Shown: positions 54,701 through 62,636, counted from the stretch's first letter. The stretch is 64,000 nucleotides of DNA from Stenotrophomonas sp. MYb238 (GCF_009496535.1 NZ_WIDL01000001.1:186001-250000); one strand, 5' to 3'. Notes: a model not told the origin generated them from the letters alone. Made by a program: numbers and translations.

Positions 54701-56707
54701 GACAAGGCCCCCGATGCTCTCGCCGCCGCTGACCGCGCCGGTGGCATGGCTGCGATGGATGTCGCCGCCGTTGGCGTTGCCCACCAGCCCACCGGTGTAG
54801 CTGCCCCAGGCTCCCGTGACCGTCACGTCGGCCGAGGAATCGAACATCAGGCCGCTGTATCCGTGTACGCCTACCAGCCCACCGATGTCGGTGTGGTTGG
54901 TGATGGCAGTGGCCGTGCCGCTGGCATGGACGTTGGCGACGGTGCCGTAGTTGTGGCCCGCGAGCAGGCCCATGGTGTAGGTGCCGCTGCCGGTCACGCT
55001 GCCGGCCAGCTTGAGGTTACGTACCTGGGCACCGGTATTGATGGCGTTGAACAACCCGAGATCATCTGCCACGCCGCTCAGGTTGATGTTGCCGATGCGG
55101 TGGCCCAGGCCTTCCAGCGTGCCGCCCAGGTTGCCGAGCGCGGCGGTGACCGGGGTGTCGATGTCGCCGACCAGCGCGTAGTGGTTGCCGAGGTCGGTCA
55201 GCCCGGCAAGGCTGTCGATCAGGACATAGCTCTGGCCGTTGACGGACAGGCTGCCGGTGAGCGGCAGATTGACCGTGCCGTTGACGTAGAAATGGCCGTC
55301 GCTGATGCCCGCGCCCTGGTTGAACAGCACCGCCAGCCCGGCATTGCTGCCGGTGGCGGTGACGGCGGCGTTGATGTTGATGCTGCGCTCGGCGTCCAGC
55401 GTCAGCGTGCTGTTGCTGCTCCAGTTGATGGCGTCGTTGACGTGGATGTCGCCATTGCCGCCGGTCGTACCCATCGTGGCGGTCTGGATGATGAAGTTGC
55501 CGTTGTTGTTCAGTGCATTGCTGACCGCCGCGCCGGTCATGTTGCCGCCGCTGGCGGCCACGGTGAAGTCGTTGGGGTCGATCAGCCAAGTGCCGCTTTG
55601 GCCGTCAGTCGCCTTCGTGGTGATGACGGCGGTTTCGGCAATGTTGACGCTTGCGGCGGACGTTTCAATGAAACCGCCGTTGCCGCCATCGGGCGCACTG
55701 GCATCTAGCGTGCCGGCGATGCTGGCCGTACCGCTGTCCATGTCGCCGAGCAGCAGGATGCGGCCGTTGCGGTTTTCCACGGTACGGGCGCGAATGACGC
55801 CGCTGTTGTTGACCGCGGTGTCCAGCAGCGCATCCTTCGCCCTCGCGGTCATCAGCACAGTGCCGCCATCGGCCTGGATCAGGCCGCGGTTGTCGGCCAG
55901 CGCATGCAGCGCGCCTTCGTCCACCTGCACGTTGAGCAGCTGGTCGCCGGCGAAATCCAGCGTCACGGTATTGCCTGCCGCCAGCGCGGCGGTACCGAGC
56001 CGCGCGGCGATGACGCCTTCGTTGCGCACGGTTTCGCCGAGCAGGGCGACATGGCCGGCGTCGATGCGCCCCTGGTTGACCACACGGCCGCCGCTGCCGG
56101 CGAACGTACGCTTGCCGTCCATGAAATCGGTATCGGACAGCCCCAGCGTGGACGCCACCAGCCCGCCGACGCTGACCTGCGCCGTGCTGCCGAACAGCAC
56201 GCCATTGGGGTTGATCACCCACACCTGGCCGTTGCCCTTGAGCTGGCCGAGGATCTGCGAGCCCTCGGTGCCGAGCACGCGGTTCAGGGCGATGGCGCTG
56301 CTGTTGGGCTGCAGGAAGGTGACGCTGGCATCGCGACCGATGTCGAAGCTCTGCCAATTGATGGCCAGGTTCTGCGACTGCTGGGCGATGGTCATCGCCG
56401 CCCCGCCCTGGGTGATGCTGCCGCTGCCGGCGCTGACCGTGCCGCCGCTGGGCAAGGTGGTGGCAGGCACCCGCGGAGCCTGGACGGTTGCACCGCCACG
56501 CAGGCCATCGGCGGCGCTGGTCGCGGAAGGCGATGCAGCCGATGCCAGCGAGGCCCAGACCGACAACGGCAGCAGGGCGAGCAGGTGCAGGGCATGCCTG
56601 CCGCCATGGCCGGCGCTGCGGCCCTTGCCCTGGGCGCTGGCGATCTCGGCGACGACCTGCCAGACGCCCAGCGCCCGGTTGAAGACGGTGCGGTAGATGT
56701 GATTCAT
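48752..56707 (-). CDS. FhaB-like filamentous adhesin with GLUG and MBG/YDG repeats
   Basis: A 2651-residue surface exoprotein. The first 25 residues (MNHIYRTVFNRALGVWQVVAE) are an extended signal peptide (ESPR), followed by the hydrophobic core to about 60. The TPS domain (about 90-330) contains QSQNLAINWQSFDIGRDASVTF, the NPNGVLFGSTAQVSVGGLVAS motif and NEGVI. Then come at least twenty GLUG motifs (GGLVG), three large units ending with an IYDG-type sequence and SATPDYDGSG-like starts, and at the C-terminus four MBG/YDG domains (KTYDGTTDATL, RIYDGTTSA). No RGD, pretoxin or toxin domain was noticed at the C-terminus. The role is probably adhesion or biofilm formation. It is divergent from a response regulator gene. 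Confidence 0.95.
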   Translation of the reverse strand: MNHIYRTVFNRALGVWQVVAEIASAQGKGRSAGHGGRHALHLLALLPLSVWASLASAASPSATSAADGLRGGATVQAPRVPATTLPSGGTVSAGSGSITQGGAAMTIAQQSQNLAINWQSFDIGRDASVTFLQPNSSAIALNRVLGTEGSQILGQLKGNGQVWVINPNGVLFGSTAQVSVGGLVASTLGLSDTDFMDGKRTFAGSGGRVVNQGRIDAGHVALLGETVRNEGVIAARLGTAALAAGNTVTLDFAGDQLLNVQVDEGALHALADNRGLIQADGGTVLMTARAKDALLDTAVNNSGVIRARTVENRNGRILLLGDMDSGTASIAGTLDASAPDGGNGGFIETSAASVNIAETAVITTKATDGQSGTWLIDPNDFTVAASGGNMTGAAVSNALNNNGNFIIQTATMGTTGGNGDIHVNDAINWSSNSTLTLDAERSININAAVTATGSNAGLAVLFNQGAGISDGHFYVNGTVNLPLTGSLSVNGQSYVLIDSLAGLTDLGNHYALVGDIDTPVTAALGNLGGTLEGLGHRIGNINLSGVADDLGLFNAINTGAQVRNLKLAGSVTGSGTYTMGLLAGHNYGTVANVHASGTATAITNHTDIGGLVGVHGYSGLMFDSSADVTVTGAWGSYTGGLVGNANGGDIHRSHATGAVSGGESIGGLVGYVTNASIIDHSYATGTVTGGDFAVGGLIGRTNGNAHISHVYATGAVNGTGALNAGGLVGYYMDITLSDVWASGAVTGGTNHGGLIGRAANNLALTNARWNTETTGQSDAIGVQESWLTYTPTNVAGLTTAQMRDVANWGGFATGTPGGDGWVLLDGVLPMLASEWSTTIRTVHQLQLMALDPTAHYILANDIDASATNGQDVWLGSSFRPVGNIFDNFTGSLDGLYHRIDNLYINRSGANYVGLFGFIDGGTVRNLGLNNVNVTGFNYVGGLAGSATDSLINNVYVTGTVAGNGDVGGLVGLLTTTDNNKGISDAYSAAAVSGQVEVGGLVGLYQGLNGYITRTYATGVVTGSSDVGGLVGKMQGTASLDQSFYATTNAGGSTINSGGAFNTLGTGRTLAQLKQLSTFSGWGGALSGNGGENTAWRIYDGDTTPLLRGFLKQLTASATPDYDGSGAHLANIGSASLNGIPSGAHIFGTPAFVQGDTLTLTSTRAGEYTATSNATVSGLYSDQQGYDISFGASRTISTPGSAAGEVQLDNGAAWTNGTLVINTTGNVSANAAISGGAGSVFRMVNGAWVQNATTLPGFAVNDFQLAGGSFLRATGGDGSSATPWRLADVYGLQGMTGLLGNHFALAGDIDASGTANWNCDAAGTNCAGFVPVGTSGNAFTGSLNGNDHAIGDLTINRATQEYVGLFGYTLGASLRDIGLSNVAITGRGYTGGLVGWAQGTSINDSFVASGQVTARAYAGGLAGAIIHGSHIQGSYAGANVESTTSTGDGIVGGLVGVQSYTSSISNSYATGNVEANLGNWSGGSWAGGLVGLLVEGPISNSYATGSVSGNNALGGLVGEQLGGTVSNSYATGTVSGNNTLGGLIGHRQSGTDSGSFYATTDAGGSAINSGAAFNTLGVGKTLAELKQLSTFISAGWDISNVGGDGKVWRIYDGDITPLLRSFLKQLTVSATPDYDGSGSALANIGSTTLTGVPSGPHIHGTASITAGDTLTLGSTQAGQYIVTSNATVSGLYSDQQGYDIVFDSSRTISTPGSAAGEVRLDNGVAWTNGTLVIDTTGNVSANAAISGGAGSVFRMDNGAWVQNTATPPGFAVNDFQLAGGSFLRATGGDGSSATPWLLADVYGLQGMAGLLGNHFALAGDIDANGTANWNCDAGGANCAGFVPVGTNGNAFTGSFNGNDFAIEGLTINRGAQDYVGLFGYANGSLRNVTLSGGSTSGKDYVGALAGYTDAAGTVQDSHVSASVQGVDYVGGLVGFARAAVSNSHAQGNVTGSQHVGGLLGRLFMSSLGNSYATGNVNGTGNVGGLVGSANGSNIDNSYAVGNVEATGDNVGGLVGHNGSTDIRNSYASGNVSGNQRVGGLVGHNHQVAAPDASDITNSYASGLVTGNGDTGGLVGNNTFMHVGGAIHQSGTITASFWNLDTSGQTSSAGGGTGITTAQMQQLSTFTDAGWDISAVGGDGKVWRIYEGQTAPLLRSFMTAVTVTPGAISGGKTYDGQIASGMAGSYTTSTLVDARLIGGTLGYATDGADAGTYSVANGKLRLDGLHSGQQGYDISYGGTASLTINKAALVVTANNAGKSYDGIAWTGGNGVSYSGFVNGEDAAVLGGTLAWGGNSQGAVNAGTYVISANGLSSSNYAISYVDGALTIDPRTLAIVVNLTGTVRKTYDGTTDATLDASNFLVTGWVGSDGATIIATRGLYEDANAGTGKSVTVDLTLADYLANAGTNLANYVLPMQVSGNVGVIDRAALTVGTSDVTRIYDGTTSAAGKAIVLGGRLFGDDAISGGSFAFTDKNAGTGKTVTVGGVTVDDGNGGGNYDITYASNTNSAILQKTVTIGGGFDARDKLHDGSDRATIGRNALALQGAVAGDALTVDWQAAFADAAQGTDKTVTLRGTALAGGDSGNYLLDLAGAPTAVASILGMPFGAEGGRYAGATRSAQVDGTWGSGHTATVPAISIQQCGQNLPAPLVRDCRL
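51073..52050 (-). repeat. Internal repeat unit 2 of the adhesin gene
   Basis: Close copy of 52610-53590 covering the end of one GLUG block, the TPLLRSF and PDYDGSG segments and the following beta domain up to EYVGLFGY. The two copies are similar over nearly 1 kb, with identical runs such as NVSANAAISGGAGSVFRM. Confidence 0.85.
52610..53590 (-). repeat. Internal repeat unit 1 of the adhesin gene
   Basis: The N-terminal-side copy of the same unit (see 51073-52050). A third, more diverged segment of the unit is at about 50180-50440 (KVWRIYEGQTAPLLRSF). Recombination between copies could change the adhesin length. Confidence 0.85.
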
Positions 56708-57021
56708 CGGTTTTCCCCGGGATTATCTGGAAGCTGCAAATCGGGGCGGCGATGAACCGTGGCGGTAGACGCCACGCATGCCCTGCCCCGCACGGGGATG
56801 ACGATCACCGCCCGTGATCAGGTAGTGATGATAGAAAGTGCGAGCGGCATCACGAACGCTTCATTTCTGGCAGATGCTGTCAAAACCTGTCGACACGGAG
56901 CGATGTACCTACACTTGTCGAGGGGGCTTCTCCTGCAGGCGCGATGCATTCCAGCCAGGACAAAACCGGGTTGCTCCCTGCTCCATTGAATTCATCGAAA
57001 GGGCCAACAGGACATACACGC
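56708..57021. promoter_or_regulatory. Divergent promoter region between adhesin and response regulator
   Basis: About 314 bases between the divergent starts. It must contain the promoters of both the adhesin-transporter operon and the two-component genes, and is the natural place for response-regulator binding. No convincing direct repeat or palindrome was identified by eye. Confidence 0.5.
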
Positions 57022-57720
57022 ATGCCCCGCCATCGCATCGCCATCGTCGAAGACAACCCGGAACTGCTTGCCGACCTGGCCGAGTTCCTCGACCTGCGTG
57101 GCTTCAGCACACGGAGCTTCAGCAGTGCCGAGGCGTTCTTCGAGACGTGGCCGGCGCTGTCTTTCGACCTGCTGCTGCTGGACGTGGCCCTGCCGGGCAT
57201 GAGCGGTCTGGATATCGTGCAGCAGGTGCGTGCCTGCGGCGAGGCCGCGGCCATGCCAGGAGTAGTGATGTTGACCGCGCTGGATGCGAACGACGACCAG
57301 GTGCTCGGCTTGAACGCCGGTGCGGATGTCTACCTTTCCAAACGCAGTTCGCTGGAGGTGATCGAGGCGGCCTGCCACAGCGTGCTGCGCCGGCTGGGCA
57401 GGAACGGCGCCGGGGGCCATTGGCGGCTGCATATCCGGCATTGGCGGTTGTCGACGCCCGATGGAACTTTACTGGACCTGACCCATCCGGAGGTGGCATT
57501 GCTGACGGCATTGTGCGGAACGCCCGGGCGGGCAGTGACGCGCGAAGCCCTGCTGGCAGGCATGGAAAAGCAGGCCACGCTGTCCAACCTGCGCAATCTG
57601 GACAACACTGCCAGTCGTCTGCGGCGCAAGGTGCAGGCGGCCTGCGGCAGGGATCTGCCACTTCGTCCAAGTTATGGAAGGGGCTATACCTTTACCGGGA
57701 ACTGCGAGATCGAGCAGTGA
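57022..57720 (+). CDS. OmpR/PhoB-type response regulator
   Basis: A 232-residue DNA-binding response regulator. The receiver domain (about 1-120) has the acid pair E10-D11, the phospho-acceptor D54 (LLLDVALPGMSG), the switch Thr in VMLTAL and the Lys in YLSKRSS. The winged-helix domain follows (about 135-230, ending RPSYGRGYTF). ATG at 57022 is preferred over an upstream in-frame ATG at 56944. The stop overlaps the GTG start of the kinase gene, so the pair is coupled. Divergent from the adhesin, which it probably regulates. Confidence 0.93.
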   Translation: MPRHRIAIVEDNPELLADLAEFLDLRGFSTRSFSSAEAFFETWPALSFDLLLLDVALPGMSGLDIVQQVRACGEAAAMPGVVMLTALDANDDQVLGLNAGADVYLSKRSSLEVIEAACHSVLRRLGRNGAGGHWRLHIRHWRLSTPDGTLLDLTHPEVALLTALCGTPGRAVTREALLAGMEKQATLSNLRNLDNTASRLRRKVQAACGRDLPLRPSYGRGYTFTGNCEIEQ

Positions 57721-59654
57721 AGCGGGATGCGGCGGCGCGTGTGTGGTGCGTCATATTGCCGGTGCTGCTGTCCGTCCTGTTCTCGTGGCCGGTATCGGCA
57801 ATGGCGCAGGAGCCGGCCTTGCGGCTGAGCGCGGATGTGCCGCGCCTGTCGCTCGCGGGCCGGCTGGAGCATTTCGCCGATGCCACCGGTACGCTGCCGT
57901 TCGAGGCGGTGTCACGGCCGGAGTTCGCCCGCAGCCGTTTCGTGCGCCTGCCAGGCGCGCGCAGCCTGGGATATGACACCGATGCGCACTGGTTCCGCGT
58001 CCAGTTGACGCCGACGGCGGACGCGCCGCCGCGCTGGGTGCTGGTCATCGGTACGCCCGAGCTTGAGGAGGTCGATGTATGGGTGGAGAAGCGCGGCGGC
58101 GGATTCGCGCATCATGCGATGGGTTACCACCGCCCCTACGAAAACCGCCCGCTGCGCACGCGCCAGTTCGCGTTGCCGGTCGAAGTATTCGGCGGCATGC
58201 ATGTCTATATCCGGGTGCGCACCACCAACGCCATCAATGTGCAGGCCGATATCTGGCAGGTGGAAGCGTTCACCGCCGATGAAACCCGCAGCAATTTCTA
58301 CCGAGGCATGTACTTCGGCATCCTGCTGATCGCGGCGGTGCTCTACGCCATCCTCGGGGCGCGCCTGCGCGATGTGGTGATGTCGGCTTACGCTGCTTAT
58401 GTCGCTTCGCAGATACTGTTCAACCTGGGCACCAACGGCTATCTTCCGGTTCTGCTGAGCGCGCATGCGGAGTGGTTCACCGATGCCCTGCCGCGCATCG
58501 GATGGCTGGGCGGGGCCGCCTCCATCGTGTTGATGTGGGACAGGCTGCTGGACCTGAAGAGGAACTACCCGCGCGTCCACCATTTGTTCCTGGCCACCCT
58601 CGCCCTGAACCTGGCGCTGTTGCCGTTCGCGTTGCTGCCATTCCTGGTGGGCGAGTGGCTGCTGTGGGTGGTCAAGCTCGCCAATGCCCTGAACAGCCTC
58701 AATTTCTTCATCAGCATGGGACTGCTGCTGCGTTCATGGCGATCAAGCCGACGCGGCGAACTGCTGGTCTATTTCGTCGCATTCGTGATCCCGGCACTGG
58801 GTACCACGATCAACACCACTGCCAACTGGGGACTGCTGTCGCAGAACGCGGTGACCACCAATTTCTACCAGATCGCGCCGCTGGCGCATGTGCTGGTGAT
58901 GAGTTACGGCCTGGCGCTGCGCCTGCGCCAGTTGCAGTACGACAAGGCGGCCGCCGAGCAGGAGGCCGCCCTCGCCACCCGCCGCTCGGAGGAGCAGCGG
59001 CGATTCGTGGCGATGCTGTCACATGAGTTCGGCAACCCGTTGGCCGCCATCGACCGTGCCGCGCAGATGATCCAGATCAAGATGCCCGGGCTTGCCTCGC
59101 CGGAAGCGCAGCGGCTGGCGCAGATCCGCGGCAACGCGGCGACGCTTTCCGGCTTCGTCGAGCACTTCCTGATGACCGAAGCGCTGGACCATGGCGCGCT
59201 TGAAGTGTCGCCGGTGCCATGGTCCGTTCGAGGCTTGCTTGAAGAGGCGATCGAGCGGCAGGAAGAGACGGCAATCGGGCGCCTGCGTTTGGGTGAATGT
59301 CCGGATGGCGACTTCATGCTCGATCCAACATTGGTGGGAGTGGCCATCGGAAACCTGCTCGCCAACGCCCTGCGCTATTCGCCACCGCAAAGCCCGGTGG
59401 AACTCGCCGCTACACTGGATGGCGCGGGGCTGCGCATCCGGGTTTCCGATCGAGGACCCGGTATGGGCCAGGACGAGTTGGACAAACTCGGCACGCCCTA
59501 TTTCCGGGGAACCGCATCGCTGGGAAAGAAGGGAAGCGGGCTGGGCTATCACTTCACCCGGCGCATCGTGGAAGCCCATGGCGGTCGCCTGACAGCCCAT
59601 TCCAACATCGGCTCCGGGCTGGAGGTTGAAATATTCCTGCAAGGTCACCCGTAA
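57717..59654 (+). CDS. Sensor histidine kinase with 7TMR-DISM input
   Basis: A 645-residue inner-membrane sensor. It has a signal peptide (PVLLSVLFSWPVSAMAQ), a periplasmic DISMED2-like ligand domain (about 35-190), seven helices of the 7TMR-DISM type (about 195-390), a short coiled coil (AAAEQEAALATRRSEEQRR), and HisKA with the H-box MLSHEFGNPLAAID. HATPase_c follows with N-box NLLANALRYSPP, DRGPGMG and GSGLGYH. GTG at 57717 overlaps the regulator's TGA as GTGA and is in frame. DISM receptors often sense carbohydrates or other envelope ligands. With the regulator it probably controls the adhesin operon. Confidence 0.9.
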   Translation: MKRDAAARVWCVILPVLLSVLFSWPVSAMAQEPALRLSADVPRLSLAGRLEHFADATGTLPFEAVSRPEFARSRFVRLPGARSLGYDTDAHWFRVQLTPTADAPPRWVLVIGTPELEEVDVWVEKRGGGFAHHAMGYHRPYENRPLRTRQFALPVEVFGGMHVYIRVRTTNAINVQADIWQVEAFTADETRSNFYRGMYFGILLIAAVLYAILGARLRDVVMSAYAAYVASQILFNLGTNGYLPVLLSAHAEWFTDALPRIGWLGGAASIVLMWDRLLDLKRNYPRVHHLFLATLALNLALLPFALLPFLVGEWLLWVVKLANALNSLNFFISMGLLLRSWRSSRRGELLVYFVAFVIPALGTTINTTANWGLLSQNAVTTNFYQIAPLAHVLVMSYGLALRLRQLQYDKAAAEQEAALATRRSEEQRRFVAMLSHEFGNPLAAIDRAAQMIQIKMPGLASPEAQRLAQIRGNAATLSGFVEHFLMTEALDHGALEVSPVPWSVRGLLEEAIERQEETAIGRLRLGECPDGDFMLDPTLVGVAIGNLLANALRYSPPQSPVELAATLDGAGLRIRVSDRGPGMGQDELDKLGTPYFRGTASLGKKGSGLGYHFTRRIVEAHGGRLTAHSNIGSGLEVEIFLQGHP

Positions 59655-59913
59655 TTGCCGAACCGTTCCTGTGAAGAACTTCCCGGCGAAGCCGGCAGCC
59701 GTCACTCCGCTGCATAGCAGACATCTCCGTGGGTTGGACAACCAACCGCCTGAGCAACGTACCGTGGCCCATCATCCGGCATGGAAGTTCGGCTTCACTT
59801 TGATGATGGGCAATGGTCCGATTCACCTCTCCCAAGGCCCACTTGCGAAGGTGTCCACTCCCATCCATGCAACCTCGTGGAGCCGGAATCGAGCCAGAAG
59901 CAATCGACGCAGG

Positions 59914-60063
59914 GCGCATCGGCACGTGGCCGGAACAGCCATCGCGTTCTGATCGGGAGACCATCTAAACGTCACTGAATTTCCCAGAAGATCAAAAAGG
60001 CCAGCGCGCGACACTGGTCTTTCTCTCTGAAACGCCTATCTCCAAAGCGTTTCAGCGATTTCA
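59914..60063. repeat. Right copy of the duplicated tRNA-Thr flank
   Basis: Diverged counterpart of 44491-44631; begins just beyond the 3' end of tRNA-Thr, so the duplicated sequence is the tRNA-proximal flank itself. Confidence 0.7.
59994..60019 (-). terminator. Terminator of tRNA-Thr
   Basis: On the minus strand, an imperfect GACCAGTG / CGCTGGCC stem followed by five T residues, about 50 bases past the tRNA 3' end. Confidence 0.7.
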
Positions 60064-60066
60064 GAG

Positions 60067-60142
60067 TGGTGCCGCTTATCCGAATCGAACGGATGACCTA
60101 CTGTTTACAAGACAGTTGCTCTACCGACTGAGCTAAAGCGGC
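60067..60142 (-). tRNA. tRNA-Thr (UGU)
   Basis: A full cloverleaf on the minus strand: acceptor GCCGCTT / AAGCGGC, D arm GCTC / GAGC, anticodon arm ACTGT / ACAGT with loop CTTGTAA (anticodon TGT, reading ACA and other threonine codons), variable AGGTC, T arm ATCCG / CGGAT, discriminator A, encoded CCA (60067-60069). Its 3' end faces the adhesin island, a common integration point for genomic islands. Confidence 0.97.
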
Positions 60143-60186
60143 GATGGTCCGGGGCATGCGCCGTTGCGGCGCATCCGGCCGGCATT

Positions 60187-60927
60187 CTAGCGCAGGCGGG
60201 CGCAGTCGAGCGATTGGCGCTGCGGGGCGCCGCTGCGCTTCTGCAGGTCCGTCGCGGCGACGGTGCCGGCATGGGCCGCGTCCAGCCACCAGAGGACGGC
60301 GGCACCGGCGCCGTTGTCGACGATCCGCGCGGGAAAGCCTGCGGCCGTCAGCGCGGCCAGGCGCCGCTCGGCACCCTCGCGGTTCCGGTACTGGCCCAAT
60401 GCCACCGCGTTGGCGTCGTCGCCTTGGGCAATGATGAAGTAGTCGTTGAAACCGGCATCGGCGATGCGCTTCACCATCGCCTGCGCTTCCTCGCGGCTGG
60501 GCGCCGGCGGGATGAGAACGCGGAAGCTGGTCGCCGCCTTGGGCGGCACTTCGCGCACATGCGAACGGAGCGCGTCCGCACCCAGCGCGGTCACCGCCGA
60601 CTGCGCGCTCTCCTGGCTGTCGAACGGCCCGAAACTGGAGCAGCGTTCCGGTGTCGGCGACGGCACGGTAGGTTCGGTCGCTACGACGGCTTTTCCGGTT
60701 TCTGGGGACGCCTTGGACGCAACGGTCGACGGGGCCAGCGCCACCACGTCCGGGGCCGGTGGCGGCACCGTTGCTGCGGGCGCATCCATGGGAACAAGTT
60801 CCAGCGTCGCAACGCCGGCTTCGCTGGCCTCGGACGCAAGGGCGGGCGTAGGACGCGGAACCATCCACCACAGCGCGACGCCGAGGTTGAGGATGGCCAG
60901 TGCGACGATCAGGAAACGGATCAGCAT
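60187..60927 (-). CDS. SPOR-domain membrane protein
   Basis: A 246-residue protein with one N-terminal membrane anchor (about residues 3-22, LIVALAILNLGVALWW), a Pro/Ala-rich periplasmic linker, and two SPOR-like stretches: CSSFGPFDSQESAQSAVTAL near 95 and FRVLIPPAPSREEAQAMVKRIADAGFNDY to FPARI (about 137-200). SPOR domains bind denuded peptidoglycan at the division septum. It is the last gene of birA-coaX-SPOR, 9 bases after coaX; an association often seen in this family. Confidence 0.88.
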   Translation of the reverse strand: MLIRFLIVALAILNLGVALWWMVPRPTPALASEASEAGVATLELVPMDAPAATVPPPAPDVVALAPSTVASKASPETGKAVVATEPTVPSPTPERCSSFGPFDSQESAQSAVTALGADALRSHVREVPPKAATSFRVLIPPAPSREEAQAMVKRIADAGFNDYFIIAQGDDANAVALGQYRNREGAERRLAALTAAGFPARIVDNGAGAAVLWWLDAAHAGTVAATDLQKRSGAPQRQSLDCARLR

Positions 60928-60936
60928 GGCGCGATC

Positions 60937-61674
60937 CTAGCGTCCCGGCGGCCGCTGGTGCACGGCCCAGCGCGCCAGTCCGTCCAGCACCAGCGCCGGC
61001 TGGTGTTCCGCCTGCGGCAACAGCGGCAGCAGCAGCGGCGCGCCACCGCCATGCATCACCAGCGCGGGCGCTGCGCCGAGCAGATCGGCGCCAAGCCGGA
61101 GGCTGCGTTCGACCAGCGCCACCGCCGCGCCATCGCAGCCGGATGCCAGCGCGTCGGCGGTGTCGTTGGCGAACTCGGCGTAGTCGCCGCCAGCGGCCGG
61201 CAACTGCACCGCACGCGCGTGCAGTGCTTCGCGCATGACGGTGGGCGAAGCGCCGATGCGGCCGCCATGGTGGCGCCCGTCCGCGTCCATCAGGTCGATG
61301 GTCAGCGCCGTGCCGACGCCGACCACCAGCACCGGGCGCCGCGCGGTGGCCGCGGCGAGCAATGCCAGGAACCGATCGACGCCGAGTTTCTCCGGGCGCG
61401 CGTAGGCGATCGTCACGCCCGCGCACTGCGGCAGGGTCCGCGCCACCTGCACGCGTGCGAAGCGGGCGCGCAGCAGGTCCATCACGGTCGCGGTCAGGGC
61501 CGGCGCAGCGACGCTGGCCACCCAGGCGGTATCGCCACGCGGCAGGGCGTCCAGCGCCGCCGCGGTCATCGCTTCGGCGCCGTGGGCCCACGCCTGCGCG
61601 CTGCCGGCGGCGGCGCCTTCGAGCGGCGCGAACTTGAAACGCGAGTTGCCCAGATCGAACAGCCAGTCGCTCAT
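60937..61674 (-). CDS. coaX: Type III pantothenate kinase
   Basis: A 245-residue cytoplasmic enzyme that phosphorylates pantothenate in the first step of coenzyme A synthesis. Motifs of the CoaX class: FDLGNSRFKF (phosphate binding, residues 6-15), GVDRFLALLAA and VGTALTIDLMDADG (about 120-133). Start overlaps the birA stop by four bases, so the two are translationally coupled, the usual birA-coaX arrangement. Confidence 0.95.
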   Translation of the reverse strand: MSDWLFDLGNSRFKFAPLEGAAAGSAQAWAHGAEAMTAAALDALPRGDTAWVASVAAPALTATVMDLLRARFARVQVARTLPQCAGVTIAYARPEKLGVDRFLALLAAATARRPVLVVGVGTALTIDLMDADGRHHGGRIGASPTVMREALHARAVQLPAAGGDYAEFANDTADALASGCDGAAVALVERSLRLGADLLGAAPALVMHGGGAPLLLPLLPQAEHQPALVLDGLARWAVHQRPPGR

Positions 61675-62636
61675 TGCGCCCTCACGCTGACTTCTCCGGC
61701 ATGGAAATGGCGTTCGCCGCCGTCGCTGGAGATGCGCAACGCGCCATCCTCGGCCAAGCCAAGCGCGATGCCTTCATGCAGGGTGCCCGCTTCCTCTACC
61801 CGCACCGGCCGGCCGGCCAGCACGTCCAGCGCCGCGTAGCGCGGCAGGAACGGCGCCAGGCCCTGCCGTTCGAACTGGTCCAGCGCCGGCAGCAGATGCG
61901 ACAGCACGGCCGCGACCACCGCGTTGCGGGACACCGGCGCGCCGGCCAGCGTGTCCAGGTCGACCCAGGGCTGGGTGATATCGGCGGCGCTGCCGGCGGG
62001 CATGCGCACGTTCAGGCCGAGCCCGATGACCGCGCGCGCCGGGCCGGCGAACTCGCCACCGCCCTCCACCAGCAGGCCGCCCAGCTTGCGGCCATCGACC
62101 AGGATGTCGTTGGGCCACTTCAGGCCGGCGCCGGCGAAGCCCAGCGCAGGCAGCGCCTCGCCCACCGCCACGCCCACCGCCAGGCTCAGTCCGCCCATGC
62201 GCGACAGGCCCCCGGCGAAGGCGCGCGACACCGACAGGTAGACATTGGCGGCCAGCGGCGAGGCCCACTGCCTGCCGCGGCGGCCGCGACCGCCGGTCTG
62301 GCGCTCGGCCAGCAGGATCTCGACGCCGCGCAAAGGCGCGTTGCGCCGCAGCAATTCACTGTTGGTCGAGCCCAGCGTCCAGGCGATGTCCAGGGCGGCG
62401 ACCGAAGCGGCCACGCCCGGCGCCAGGCGCTCCATGATCGGCGCGCGGTCCAGCAGCTCCAGCGGCTGCGCCAGCCGGTAGCCATCGCCGGCCCGGCCTT
62501 CGATGGCCACGCCGGCTGCCCGCAGGCCCTGTATCCGCTTCCAGATCGCGGCCCGGGTCTGGCCGAGCCCACGGGCCAGGGCATCGCCGGAAAGGGCGCC
62601 CTCTCCCAGTTTGGCCAGCAATTGGCGGTCGTCCAC
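61671..62636 (-). CDS. birA: Biotin--protein ligase / biotin operon repressor
   Basis: A 321-residue bifunctional protein: an N-terminal winged helix (about 1-60, LSGDALARGLGQTRAAIWKRIQGLR) that could bind the bio operator, then the ligase domain with STNSEL, the biotinyl-AMP loop GRGRRGRQW, KWPNDILVDGRKLGGLLVE and the C-terminal SH3-like domain. It attaches biotin to acetyl-CoA carboxylase. The start is GTG at 62636, with AGAAGG six bases upstream; no ATG fits. Confidence 0.93.
   Translation of the reverse strand: MDDRQLLAKLGEGALSGDALARGLGQTRAAIWKRIQGLRAAGVAIEGRAGDGYRLAQPLELLDRAPIMERLAPGVAASVAALDIAWTLGSTNSELLRRNAPLRGVEILLAERQTGGRGRRGRQWASPLAANVYLSVSRAFAGGLSRMGGLSLAVGVAVGEALPALGFAGAGLKWPNDILVDGRKLGGLLVEGGGEFAGPARAVIGLGLNVRMPAGSAADITQPWVDLDTLAGAPVSRNAVVAAVLSHLLPALDQFERQGLAPFLPRYAALDVLAGRPVRVEEAGTLHEGIALGLAEDGALRISSDGGERHFHAGEVSVRAQ

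Larger units (their letters stand above)
59655..60066. other. Non-coding stretch between kinase gene and tRNA-Thr
   Basis: 412 bases with no supported gene; contains the right copy of the duplicated flank (59914-60063). The rest (59655-59913) shows nothing recognisable. Confidence 0.75.

Noticed and set aside
59554-59964. A 136-residue minus-strand frame beside tRNA-Thr
   Set aside because: It overlaps the kinase gene's end and shows no domain, signal peptide or ribosome-binding site.
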